Part shown: one piece after another, positions 1 through 10,200 of the stretch | Position numbering within the stretch: the stretch's first letter is position 1 | How the letters are laid out: each line of letters starts with the position of its first letter | Source: Auanema rhodensis | Taxonomy: Eukaryota > Nematoda > Chromadorea > Rhabditida > Rhabditidae | NCBI GenBank assembly: GCA_964057225.1 | Contig: OZ059900.1 | Span: forward strand, 2,924,501-2,988,500 | DNA: 64,000 nucleotides | Direction: 5' to 3' | The notes under the pieces: model-generated | What the model was told of the DNA's origin: nothing | Databases searched by the model: none | The model's input: only the letters and a program-made list of their open reading frames with translations | Made by a program: the position numbers and the translations under genes

Positions 1-98
1 TACTTGTAAATTTTGATCATATTCGTTAAGATTCGAGAATCAAACACATAATACACGAAATAAGTCTATTTTTATGAGTTTGCACTGATATTTATTCA

Positions 99-142
99 TT
101 TTGATCAAAAAAGGTCGAAAATAGAAAGAATTTTTGAAATTT
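99..142. repeat. Palindrome plus A/T-tract segment, first copy
   Basis: The 12-bp perfect palindrome TTTTGATCAAAA occupies 99-110. It runs into A/T tracts at 107-112, 118-121, 129-135 and 137-142. The tract centres are near 109.5, 119.5, 132 and 139.5, so several are about one or two helical turns apart, as in intrinsically curved DNA. The segment is conserved in nearly all monomers. Some copies break the palindrome: 'gatcgaaaaagg' (for example around 22010, 24445, 25490) or 'tttttatcaaaa' (around 5660, 8095, 10190, 12270). Curvature is inferred from sequence only. Confidence 0.7.
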
Positions 143-173
143 CCGAGTTTTGAGTCTAATTTGGCTAAATCGC

Positions 174-185
174 TCATATATATGA
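174..185. repeat. 12-bp palindrome TCATATATATGA, first copy
   Basis: This perfect self-complementary 12-mer is present in most monomers, followed at once by TCA to give another TGATCA hexamer. A few monomers carry 'tcatatacatga' (for example around 1565, 2955, 14435, 15125, 20345, 43300, 47130, 49560), which breaks the symmetry. Together with TGATCA at 14-19 and 102-107 it gives three TGATCA sites per monomer, at spacings of about 88, 81 and 178 bp. Confidence 0.8.
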
Positions 186-274
186 TCAGAAGCATAGTTT
201 CATTGTCTATGACAACAAAAATCATCAATTAAACGCTAGTGATGTTTAAATACTGATTTTCGCTCAAATAGGAT

Positions 275-345
275 TACTACACTAAGTATGGTCGTTTTTA
301 TGCCTTTAACACCATATACTCACCGATTTTTGGTACAAAATCTGT
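275..345. repeat. Near-invariant 71-bp box, first copy
   Basis: This segment runs from 'tactacactaagtatgg' to 'tacaaaatctgt' and recurs once per monomer with almost no change across the window, while flanking segments vary at many sites. The changes I saw are few: 'ctcaacg' for 'ctcaccg' (for example 14930, 15270, 17010, 20140, 43097, 46924), 'gttac' or 'gatac' for 'ggtac' (20147, 42414, 46240, 49021), and 'acttcac' for 'actacac' near 15231. It contains an imperfect dyad: TATGGT at 287-292 pairs with ACCATA at 311-316 across an 18-nt loop. A box conserved inside an otherwise variable satellite is often a protein-binding or nucleosome-positioning element. The binding role here is inference. 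Confidence 0.8.
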
Positions 346-347
346 AA

Positions 348-695
348 TACTCGTAAATTTTGATCATATTCGTTAAGATTTGAGAATCAAACATACAATA
401 CACAAAATCAGTCTATTTTTATGAGCTTGCACTGATATATATTCATTTTGATCAAAAAAGGTCGAAAATAGAAAGAATTTTTGAAATTTCCGAGTTTTGA
501 GTCTAATTTGGCTAAATCGCTCATATATATGATCAAAAGCATAGTTTTACTGTCTATGATAACAAAAGTCTTCAAATATACACTAATAATGATTAAATCA
601 CTGAATTTCACTCAAATAGCATTACTACACTAAGTATGGTCGTTTTTATGCCTTTAACACCATATACTCACCGATTTTTGGTACAAAATCTGTAA
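348..695. repeat. Representative 348-bp monomer (type Q-x)
   Basis: This copy illustrates the monomer plan. After the start motif comes 'ttttgatcatattcgttaag', then variable segment 1 in form Q ('catacaatacacaaaatcag', 'gagcttgc', 'atatattc'). Next is the conserved centre: palindrome TTTTGATCAAAA, 'ggtcgaaaatagaaagaa', 'gagttttgagtc', 'ggctaaatcgc', palindrome TCATATATATGA. Variable segment 2 is in form x ('gataacaaaagtcttcaaat'). The copy ends with the conserved box. G+C is 97/348 by hand count. Seven CpG are present, against an expectation of at most about 6.8 from base composition. There is no coding, tRNA or promoter signal that is not simply a by-product of AT-rich repeat sequence. Confidence 0.95.
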
Positions 696-3600
696 TACTT
701 GTAAATTTTGATCATATTTGTTAAGATTCGAGAATCAAACACACAATACACGAAATAAGTTTATTTTTACGAGTTTGCACTGATATTTATTCATTTTGAT
801 CAAAAAAGGTCGAAAATAGAAAGAATTTTTGAAATTTCCGAGTTTTGAGTCCAATTTGGCTAAATCGCTCATATATAAGATCAAAAGCATAGTTTTATTG
901 TCTATAACAACAAAAGTCATCAATTAAACGCTTGTGATGTTTAAATACTGAATTTCGCTCAAATAGCATTACTACACTAAGTATGGTCGTTTTTATGCCT
1001 TTAACACCATATACTCACCGATTTTTGGTACAAAATCTGTAATACTCGTAAATTTTGATCATATTCGTTAAGATTTGAGAATCAAACATACAATACACGA
1101 AATCAGTCTATTTTTATGAGCTTGCACTGATATATATTCATTTTGATCAAAAAAGGTCGAAAATAGAAAGAATTTTTGAAATTTCCGAGTTTTGAGTCTA
1201 ATTTGGCTAAATCGCTCATATATATGATCAGAAGCATAGTTTTATTGTCTATGACAACAAAAGTCATCAATTAAACGCTAGTGATGTTTAAATACTGATT
1301 TTCGCTCAAATAGCATTACTACACTAAGTATGGTCGTTTTTATGCCTTTAACACCATATACTCACCGATTTTTGGTACAAAATCTGTAATACTCGTAAAT
1401 TTTGATCATATTCGTTAAGATTTGAGAATCAAACATACAATACACAAAATCAGTCTATTTTTATGAGCTTGCACTGATATATATTCATTTTGATCAAAAA
1501 AGGTCGAAAATAGAAAGAATTTTTGAAATTTCCGAGTTTTGAGTCTAATTTGGCTAAATCGCTCATATACATGATCAGAAGCATAGTTTTATTGTCTATG
1601 ACAACAAAAGTCTTCAAATATACACTAATAATGTGTAAATCACTGAATTTCACTCAAATAGCATTACTACACTAAGTATGGTCGTTTTTATGCCTTTAAC
1701 ACCATATACTCACCGATTTTTGGTACAAAATCTGTAATACTTGTAAATTTTGATCATATTCGTTAAGATTCGAGAATCAAACACATAATACACGAAATAA
1801 GTCTATTTTTATGAGTTTGCACTGATATTTATTCATTTTGATCAAAAAAGGTCGAAAATAGAAAGAATTTTTGAAATTTCCGAGTTTTGAGTCTAATTTG
1901 GCTAAATCGCTCATATATATGATCAGAAGCATAGTTTCATTGTCTATGACAACAAAAATCATCAATTAAACGCTAGTGATGTTTAAATACTGATTTTCGC
2001 TCAAATAGGATTACTACACTAAGTATGGTCGTTTTTATGCCTTTAACACCATATACTCACCGATTTTTGGTACAAAATCTGTAATACTCGTAAATTTTGA
2101 TCATATTCGTTAAGATTTGAGAATCAAACATACAATACACAAAATCAGTCTATTTTTATGAGCTTGCACTGATATATATTCATTTTGATCAAAAAAGGTC
2201 GAAAATAGAAAGAATTTTTGAAATTTCCGAGTTTTGAGTCTAATTTGGCTAAATCGCTCATATATATGATCAAAAGCATAGTTTTACTGTCTATGATAAC
2301 AAAAGTCTTCAAATATACACTAATAATGATTAAATCACTGAATTTCACTCAAATAGCATTACTACACTAAGTATGGTCGTTTTTATGCCTTTAACACCAT
2401 ATACTCACCGATTTTTGGTACAAAATCTGTAATACTTGTAAATTTTGATCATATTTGTTAAGATTCGAGAATCAAACACATAATACACAAAATAAGTCTA
2501 TTTTTACAAGTTTGCACTGATATTTATTCATTTTGATCAAAAAAGGTCGAAAATAGAAAGAATTTTTGAAATTTCCGAGTTTTGAGTCCAATTTGGCTAA
2601 ATCGCTCATATAAAAGATCAAAAGCATAGTTTTATTGTCTATAACAACAAAAGTCATCAATTAAACGCTTGTGATGTTTAAATACTGAATTTCGCTCAAA
2701 TAGCATTACTACACTAAGTATGGTCGTTTTTATGCCTTTAACACCATATACTCACCGATTTTTGGTACAAAATCTGTAATACTCGTAAATTTTGATCATA
2801 TTTGTTAAGATTTGAGAATCAAACATACAATACACAAAATCAGTCTATTTTTATGAGCTTGCACTGATATATATTCATTTTGATCAAAAAAGGTCGAAAA
2901 TAGAAAGAATTTTTGAAAATTCCGAGTTTTGAGTCTAATTTGGCTAAATCGCTCATATACATGATCAGAAGCATAGTTTTATTGTCTATGACAACAAAAG
3001 TCATCAATTAAACGCTAGTGATGTTTAAATACTGATTTTCGCTCAAATAGCATTACTACACTAAGTATGGTCGTTTTTATGCCTTTAACACCATATACTC
3101 ACCGATTTTTGGTACAAAATCTGTAATACTTGTAAATTTTGATCATATTCGTTAAGATTCGAGAATCAAACACATAATACACGAAATAAGTCTAGTTTTA
3201 TGAGTTTGCACTGATATTTATTCATTTTGATCAAAAAAGGTCGAAAATAGAAAGAATTTTTGAATTTTCCGAGTTTTGAGTCCAATTGGGCTAAATCGCT
3301 CATATATATGATCAAAAGCATAGTTTTACTGTCTATGATAACAAAAGTCTTCAAATATACACTAATAATGTGTAAATCACTGAATTTCACTCAAATAGCA
3401 TTACTACACTAAGTATGGTCGTTTTTATGCCTTTAACACCATATACTCACCGATTTTTGGTACAAAATCTGTAATACTTGTAAATTTTGATCATATTCGT
3501 TAAGATTCGAGAATCAAACACATAATACACGAAATAAGTCTAATTTTATGAGTTTGCACTGATATTTATTCATTTTGATCAAAAAAGGTCGAAAATAGAA

Positions 3601-5211
3601 AGAATTTTTGAAATTTCCGAGTTTTGAGTCTAATTTGGCTAAATCGCTCATATATATGATCAGAAGCATAGTTTTATTGTCTATGACAACAAAAATCATC
3701 AATTAAACGCTAGTGATGTTTAAATACTGATTTTCGCTCAAATAGGATTACTACACTAAGTATGGTCGTTTTTATGCCTTTAACACCATATACTCACCGA
3801 TTTTTGGTACAAAATCTGTAATACTCGTAAATTTCGATCATATTCGTTAAGATTTGAGAATCAAACATACAATACACAAAATCAGTCTATTTTTATGAGC
3901 TTGCACTGATATATATTCATTTTGATCAAAAAAGGTCGAAAATAGAAAGAATTTTTGAAATTTCCGAGTTTTGAGTCTAATTTGGCTAAATCGCTCATAT
4001 ATATGATCAAAAGCATAGTTTTACTGTCTATGATAACAAAAGTCTTCAAATATACACTAATAATGATTAAATCACTGAATTTCACTCAAATAGCATTACT
4101 ACACTAAGTATGGTCGTTTTTATGCCTTTAACACCATATACTCACCGATTTTTGGTACAAAATCTGTAATACTTGTAAATTTTGATCATATTTGTTAAGA
4201 TTCGAGAATCAAACACATAATACACGAAATAAGTCTATTTTTACAAGTTTGCACTGATATTTATTCATTTTGATCAAAAAAGGTCGAAAATAGAAAGAAT
4301 TTTTGAAATTTCCGAGTTTTGAGTCCAATTTGGCTAAATCGCTCATATATAAGATCAAAAGCATAGTTTTATTGTCTATAACAACAAAAGTCATCAATTA
4401 AACGCTTGTGATGTTTAAATACTGAATTTCGCTCAAATAGCATTACTACACTAAGTATGGTCGTTTTTATGCCTTTAACACCATATACTCACCGATTTTT
4501 GGTACAAAATCTGTAATACTCGTAAATTTTGATCATATTTGTTAAGATTTGAGAATCAAACATACAATACACAAAATCAGTCTATTTTTATGAGCTTGCA
4601 CTGATATATATTCATTTTGATCAAAAAAGGTCGAAAATAGAAAGAATTTTTGAAATTTCCGAGTTTTGAGTCGAATTTGGCTAAATCGCTCATATATATG
4701 ATCAGAAGCATAGTTTTATTGTCTATGACAACAAAAGTCATCAATTAAACGCTAGTGATGTTTAAATACTGATTTTCGCTCAAATAGCATTACTACACTA
4801 AGTATGGTCGTTTTTATGCCTTTAACACCATATACTCACCGATTTTTGGTACAAAATCTGTAATACTCGTAAATTTTGATCATATTCGTTAAGATTTGAA
4901 AATCAAACACACAATAAACAAAATCAGTCTATTTTTATGAGTTTGCACTGATATATATTCATTTTGATCAAAAAAGGTCGAAAATAGAAAGAATTTTTGA
5001 AATTTCCGAGTTTTGAGTCTAATTTGGCTAAATCGCTCATATATATGATCAAAAGCATAGTTTTACTGTCTATGATAACAAAAGTCTTCAAATATACACT
5101 AATAATGTGTAAATCACTGAATTTCACTCAAATAGCTTTACTACACTAAGTATGGTCGTTTTTATGCCTTTAACACCATATACTCACCGATTTTTGGTAC
5201 AAAATCTGTAA

Positions 5212-7297
5212 TACTTGTAAATTTTGATCATATTCGTTAAGATTCGAGAATCAAACACATAATACACGAAATAAGTCTATTTTTATGAGTTTGCACTGAT
5301 ATTTATTCATTTTGATCAAAAAAGGTCGAAAATAGAAAGAATTTTTGAATTTTCCGAGTTTTGAGTCCAATTGGGCTAAATCGCTCATATATATGATCAA
5401 AAGCATAGTTTTACTGTCTATGATAACAAAAGTCTTCAAATATACACTAATAATGATTTAATCACTGAATTTCACTCAAATAGCATTACTACACTAAGTA
5501 TGGTCGTTTTTATGCCTTTAACACCATATACTCACCGATTTTTGGTACAAAATCTGTGATACTCGTAAATTTTGATCATGTTCGGTGAGATTCGAGAATC
5601 AAACACACAATACACGAAATAAGTTTATTTTTACGAGTTTGCACTGATATTTATTCATTTTTATCAAAAAAGGTCGAAAATAGAAAGAATTTTTGAAATT
5701 TCCGAGTTTTGAGTCTAATTTGGCTAAATCGCTCATATATATGATCAAAAGCATAGTTTTACTGTCTATGATAACAAAAGTCTTCAAATATACACTAATA
5801 ATGTGTAAATCACTGAATTTCACTCAAATAGCATTACTACACTAAGTATGGTCGTTTTTATGCCTTTAACACCATATACTCACCGATTTTTGGTACAAAA
5901 TCTGTAATACTTGTAAATTTTGATCATATTCGTTAAGATTCGAGAATCAAACACATAATACACGAAATAAGTCTATTTTTATGAGTTTGCACTGATATAT
6001 ATTCATTTTGATCAAAAAAGGTCGAAAATAGAAAGAATTTTTGAAATTTCCGAGTTTTGAGTCTAATTTGGCTAAATCGCTCATATATATGATCAGAAGC
6101 ATAGTTTTATTGTCTATGACAACAAAAGTCATCAATTAAACGCTAGTGATGTTTAAATACTGATTTTCGCTCAAATAGCATTACTACACTAAGTATGGTC
6201 GTTTTTATGCCTTTAACACCATATACTCACCGATTTTTGGTACAAAATCTGTAATACTCGTAAATTTTGATCATATTCGTTAAGATTTGAAAATCAAACA
6301 CACAATAAACAAAATCAGTCTATTTTTATGAGTTTGCACTGATATATATTCATTTTGATCAAAAAAGGTCGAAAATAGAAAGAATTTTTGAAATTTCCGA
6401 GTTTTGAGTCTAATTTGGCTAAATCGCTCATATATATGATCAGAAGCATAGTTTTATTGTCTATGACAACAAAAGTCATCAATTAAACGCTAGTGATGTT
6501 TAAATACTGATTTTCGCTCAAATAGCATTACTACACTAAGTATGGTCGTTTTTATGCCTTTAACACCATATACTCACCGATTTTTGGTACAAAATCTGTA
6601 ATACTCGTAAATTTTGATCATATTCGTTAAGATTTGAAAATCAAACACACAATAAACAAAATCAGTCTATTTTTATGAGTTTGCACTGATATATATTCAT
6701 TTTGATCAAAAAAGGTCGAAAATAGAAAGAATTTTTGAAATTTCCGAGTTTTGAGTCTAATTTGGCTAAATCGCTCATATATATGATCAAAAGCATAGTT
6801 TTACTGTCTATGATAACAAAAGTCTTCAAATATACACTAATAATGTGTAAATCACTGAATTTCACTCAAATAGCTTTACTACACTAAGTATGGTCGTTTT
6901 TATGCCTTTAACACCATATACTCACCGATTTTTGGTACAAAATCTGTGATACTCGTAAATTTTGATCATATTCGGTGAGATTCGAGAATCAAACACACAA
7001 TACACGAAATAAGTTTATTTTTACGAGTTTGCACTGATATTTATTCATTTTGATCAAAAAAGGTCGAAAATAGAAAGAATTTTTGAAATTTACGAGTTTT
7101 GAGTCTAATTTGGCTAAATCGCTCATATATATGATCAGAAGCATAGTTTTTTTGTCTATGACAACAAAAGTCATTAGTTAAACACTAATGATGTTTAAAT
7201 CACTAAATTTCGCTCAAATAGCATTACTACACTAAGTATGGTCGTTTTTATGCCTTTAACACCATATACTCACCGATTTTTGGTACAAAATCTGTAA
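5212..7297. repeat. Mixed satellite segment, six monomers
   Basis: Monomers start at 5212, 5560, 5908, about 6255, 6602 and 6950. The segment does not continue the 1737-bp order cleanly. The copies at about 6255 and 6602 share the private variant 'cacacaataaac' with the one at 4864. The last copy (6950) is R-z and is the type that ends each unit of the following 6-monomer repeat. The copy at 5560 has an R-like first half with 'tttttatcaaaa', which recurs at 7994, 10081 and 12168. This is a junction between two repeat regimes. Confidence 0.8.
7171..7191. repeat. Strong dyad in z-type monomers: 8-bp arms, 5-nt loop
   Basis: TCATTAGT at 7171-7178 and ACTAATGA at 7184-7191 are exact reverse complements separated by TAAAC. 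The same dyad recurs in other z-type monomers (for example in those starting at 9037, 11124, about 25384, about 28167, about 33733). In y-type monomers ('tcattaattaaacactaatg') one arm base is mismatched. In w-type monomers ('tcatcaattaaacgctagtg') only about 5 bp can pair. The dyad could form a short hairpin or cruciform. Whether it does so in vivo is unknown. Confidence 0.75.
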
Positions 7298-10200
7298 TAC
7301 TTGTAAATTTTGATCATATTCGTTAAGATTCGAGAATCAAACACATAATACACGAAATAAGTCTATTTTTATGAGTTTGCACTGATATTTATTCATTTTG
7401 ATCAAAAAAGGTCGAAAATAGAAAGAATTTTTGAATTTTCCGAGTTTTGAGTCCAATTGGGCTAAATCGCTCATATATATGATCAAAAGCATAGTTTTAC
7501 TGTCTATGATAACAAAAGTCTTCAAATATACACTAATAATGTGTAAATCACTGAATTTCACTCAAATAGCTTTACTACACTAAGTATGGTCGTTTTTATG
7601 CCTTTAACACCATATACTCACCGATTTTTGGTACAAAATCTGTAATACTTGTAAATTTTGATCATATTTGTTAAGATTCGAGAATCAAACACATAATACA
7701 CGAAATAAGTCTATTTTTATGAGTTTGCACTGATATTTATTCATTTTGATCAAAAAAGGTCGAAAATAGAAAGAATTTTTGAATTTTCCGAGTTTTGAGT
7801 CCAATTGGGCTAAATCGCTCATATATATGATCAAAAGCATAGTTTTACTGTCTATGATAACAAAAGTCTTCAAATATACACTAATAATGATTTAATCACT
7901 GAATTTCACTCAAATAGCATTACTACACTAAGTATGGTCGTTTTTATGCCTTTAACACCATATACTCACCGATTTTTGGTACAAAATCTGTAATACTCGT
8001 AAATTTTGATCATATTCGTTAAGATTTGAGAATCAAACATACAATACACGAAATAAGTTTATTTTTACGAGTTTGCACTGATATTTATTCATTTTTATCA
8101 AAAAAGGTCGAAAATAGAAAGAATTTTTGAAATTTACGAGTTTTGAGTCTAATTTGGCTAAATCGCTCATATATATGATCAAAAGCATAGTTTTACTGTC
8201 TATGATAACAAAAGTCTTCAAATATACACTAATAATGTGTAAATCACTGAATTTCACTCAAATAGCTTTACTACACTAAGTATGGTCGTTTTTATGCCTT
8301 TAACACCATATACTCACCGATTTTTGGTACAAAATCTGTAATACTTGTAAATTTTGATCATATTCGTTAAGATTCGAGAATCAAACACATAATACACGAA
8401 ATAAGTCTATTTTTATGAGTTTGCACTGATATTTATTCATTTTGATCAAAAAAGGTCGAAAATAGAAAGAATTTTTGAAATTTCCGAGTTTTGAGTCTAA
8501 TTTGGCTAAATCGCTCATATATATGATCAGAAGCATAGTTTTATTGTCTATGACAACAAAAGTCATCAATTAAACGCTAGTGATGTTTAAATACTGATTT
8601 TCGCTCAAATAGCATTACTACACTAAGTATGGTCGTTTTTATGCCTTTAACACCATATACTCACCGATTTTTGGTACAAAATCTGTAATACTCGTAAATT
8701 TTGATCATATTCGTTAAGATTTGAGAATCAAACATACAATACACAAAATCAGTCTATTTTTATGAGCTTGCACTGATATATATTCATTTTGATCAAAAAA
8801 GGTCGAAAATAGAAAGAATTTTTGAAATTTACGAGTTTTGAGTCTAATTTGGCTAAATCGCTCATATATATGATCAAAAGCATAGTTTTACTGTCTATGA
8901 TAACAAAAGTCTTCAAATATACACTAATAATGATTAAATCACTGAATTTCACTCAAATAGCATTACTACACTAAGTATGGTCGTTTTTATGCCTTTAACA
9001 CCATATACTCACCGATTTTTGGTACAAAATCTGTGATACTCGTAAATTTTGATCATATTCGGTGAGATTCGAGAATCAAACACACAATACACGAAATAAG
9101 TTTATTTTTACGAGTTTGCACTGATATTTATTCATTTTGATCAAAAAAGGTCGAAAATAGAAAGAATTTTTGAAATTTACGAGTTTTGAGTCTAATTTGG
9201 CTAAATCGCTCATATATATGATCAGAAGCATAGTTTTTTTGTCTATGACAACAAAAGTCATTAGTTAAACACTAATGATGTTTAAATCACTAAATTTCGC
9301 TCAAATAGCATTACTACACTAAGTATGGTCGTTTTTATGCCTTTAACACCATATACTCACCGATTTTTGGTACAAAATCTGTAATACTTGTAAATTTTGA
9401 TCATATTCGTTAAGATTCGAGAATCAAACACATAATACACGAAATAAGTCTATTTTTATGAGTTTGCACTGATATTTATTCATTTTGATCAAAAAAGGTC
9501 GAAAATAGAAAGAATTTTTGAATTTTCCGAGTTTTGAGTCCAATTGGGCTAAATCGCTCATATATATGATCAAAAGCATAGTTTTACTGTCTATGATAAC
9601 AAAAGTCTTCAAATATACACTAATAATGTGTAAATCACTGAATTTCACTCAAATAGCTTTACTACACTAAGTATGGTCGTTTTTATGCCTTTAACACCAT
9701 ATACTCACCGATTTTTGGTACAAAATCTGTAATACTTGTAAATTTTGATCATATTCGTTAAGATTCGAGAATCAAACACATAATACACGAAATAAGTCTA
9801 TTTTTATGAGTTTGCACTGATATTTATTCATTTTGATCAAAAAAGGTCGAAAATAGAAAGAATTTTTGAATTTTCCGAGTTTTGAGTCCAATTGGGCTAA
9901 ATCGCTCATATATATGATCAAAAGCATAGTTTTACTGTCTATGATAACAAAAGTCTTCAAATATACACTAATAATGATTTAATCACTGAATTTCACTCAA
10001 ATAGCATTACTACACTAAGTATGGTCGTTTTTATGCCTTTAACACCATATACTCACCGATTTTTGGTACAAAATCTGTAATACTCGTAAATTTTGATCAT
10101 ATTCGTTAAGATTTGAGAATCAAACATACAATACACGAAATAAGTTTATTTTTACGAGTTTGCACTGATATTTATTCATTTTTATCAAAAAAGGTCGAAA

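Larger units (their letters stand above)
1..5211. repeat. 5-monomer higher-order repeat, 1737 bp, three units
   Basis: Units are 1-1737, 1738-3474 and 3475-5211. Within a unit the monomer lengths are 347, 348, 347, 347 and 348 in all three cases. Diagnostic variants recur at the same place in each unit. The first monomer is P-w with 'cacataatacac' and 'ggattactac'. The second is Q-x with 'aataatgattaaatc'. The third carries 'cgcttgtgatg' and a 'tccaatttgg' centre. The fourth is Q-w. The fifth differs between units: Q-type at 1390 and 4864 but P-type with 'tctagttttatg' at 3127, so this slot has been replaced or converted. Confidence 0.9.

Noticed and set aside
24-44. CENP-B-box-like stretch 'attcgttaagattcgaga' (and 'attcggtgagattcgaga' in other copies)
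   Set aside because: It has TTCG and a later CGAG, but the spacer is one base longer than in the CENP-B box (nTTCGnnnnAnnCGGGn) and the CGGG core is absent. The site is also one of the more variable parts of the monomer.
40-228. Reverse-strand open reading frames of 61-74 codons, one in roughly two thirds of the monomers (about 116 by my tally)
   Set aside because: They arise from the same AT-rich monomer and end within it. Many begin at near-cognate rather than ATG codons, and frame ends shift with single substitutions. About 68 monomers lack them. Their similarity reflects satellite homogenisation, and no promoter or codon signature supports a protein.
286-320. Rho-independent terminator or promoter in the conserved box (dyad plus T-run; AT-rich words)
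   Set aside because: The dyad stem is short, AT-rich and has an 18-nt loop, and the T-run lies inside the loop. TATA-like words are expected at this base composition.
348-695. A 174-bp dimer origin of the 348-bp monomer
   Set aside because: The two halves share only short words such as 'ttttgatca'. I could not align them over any length by eye, so a dimer origin is not supported.
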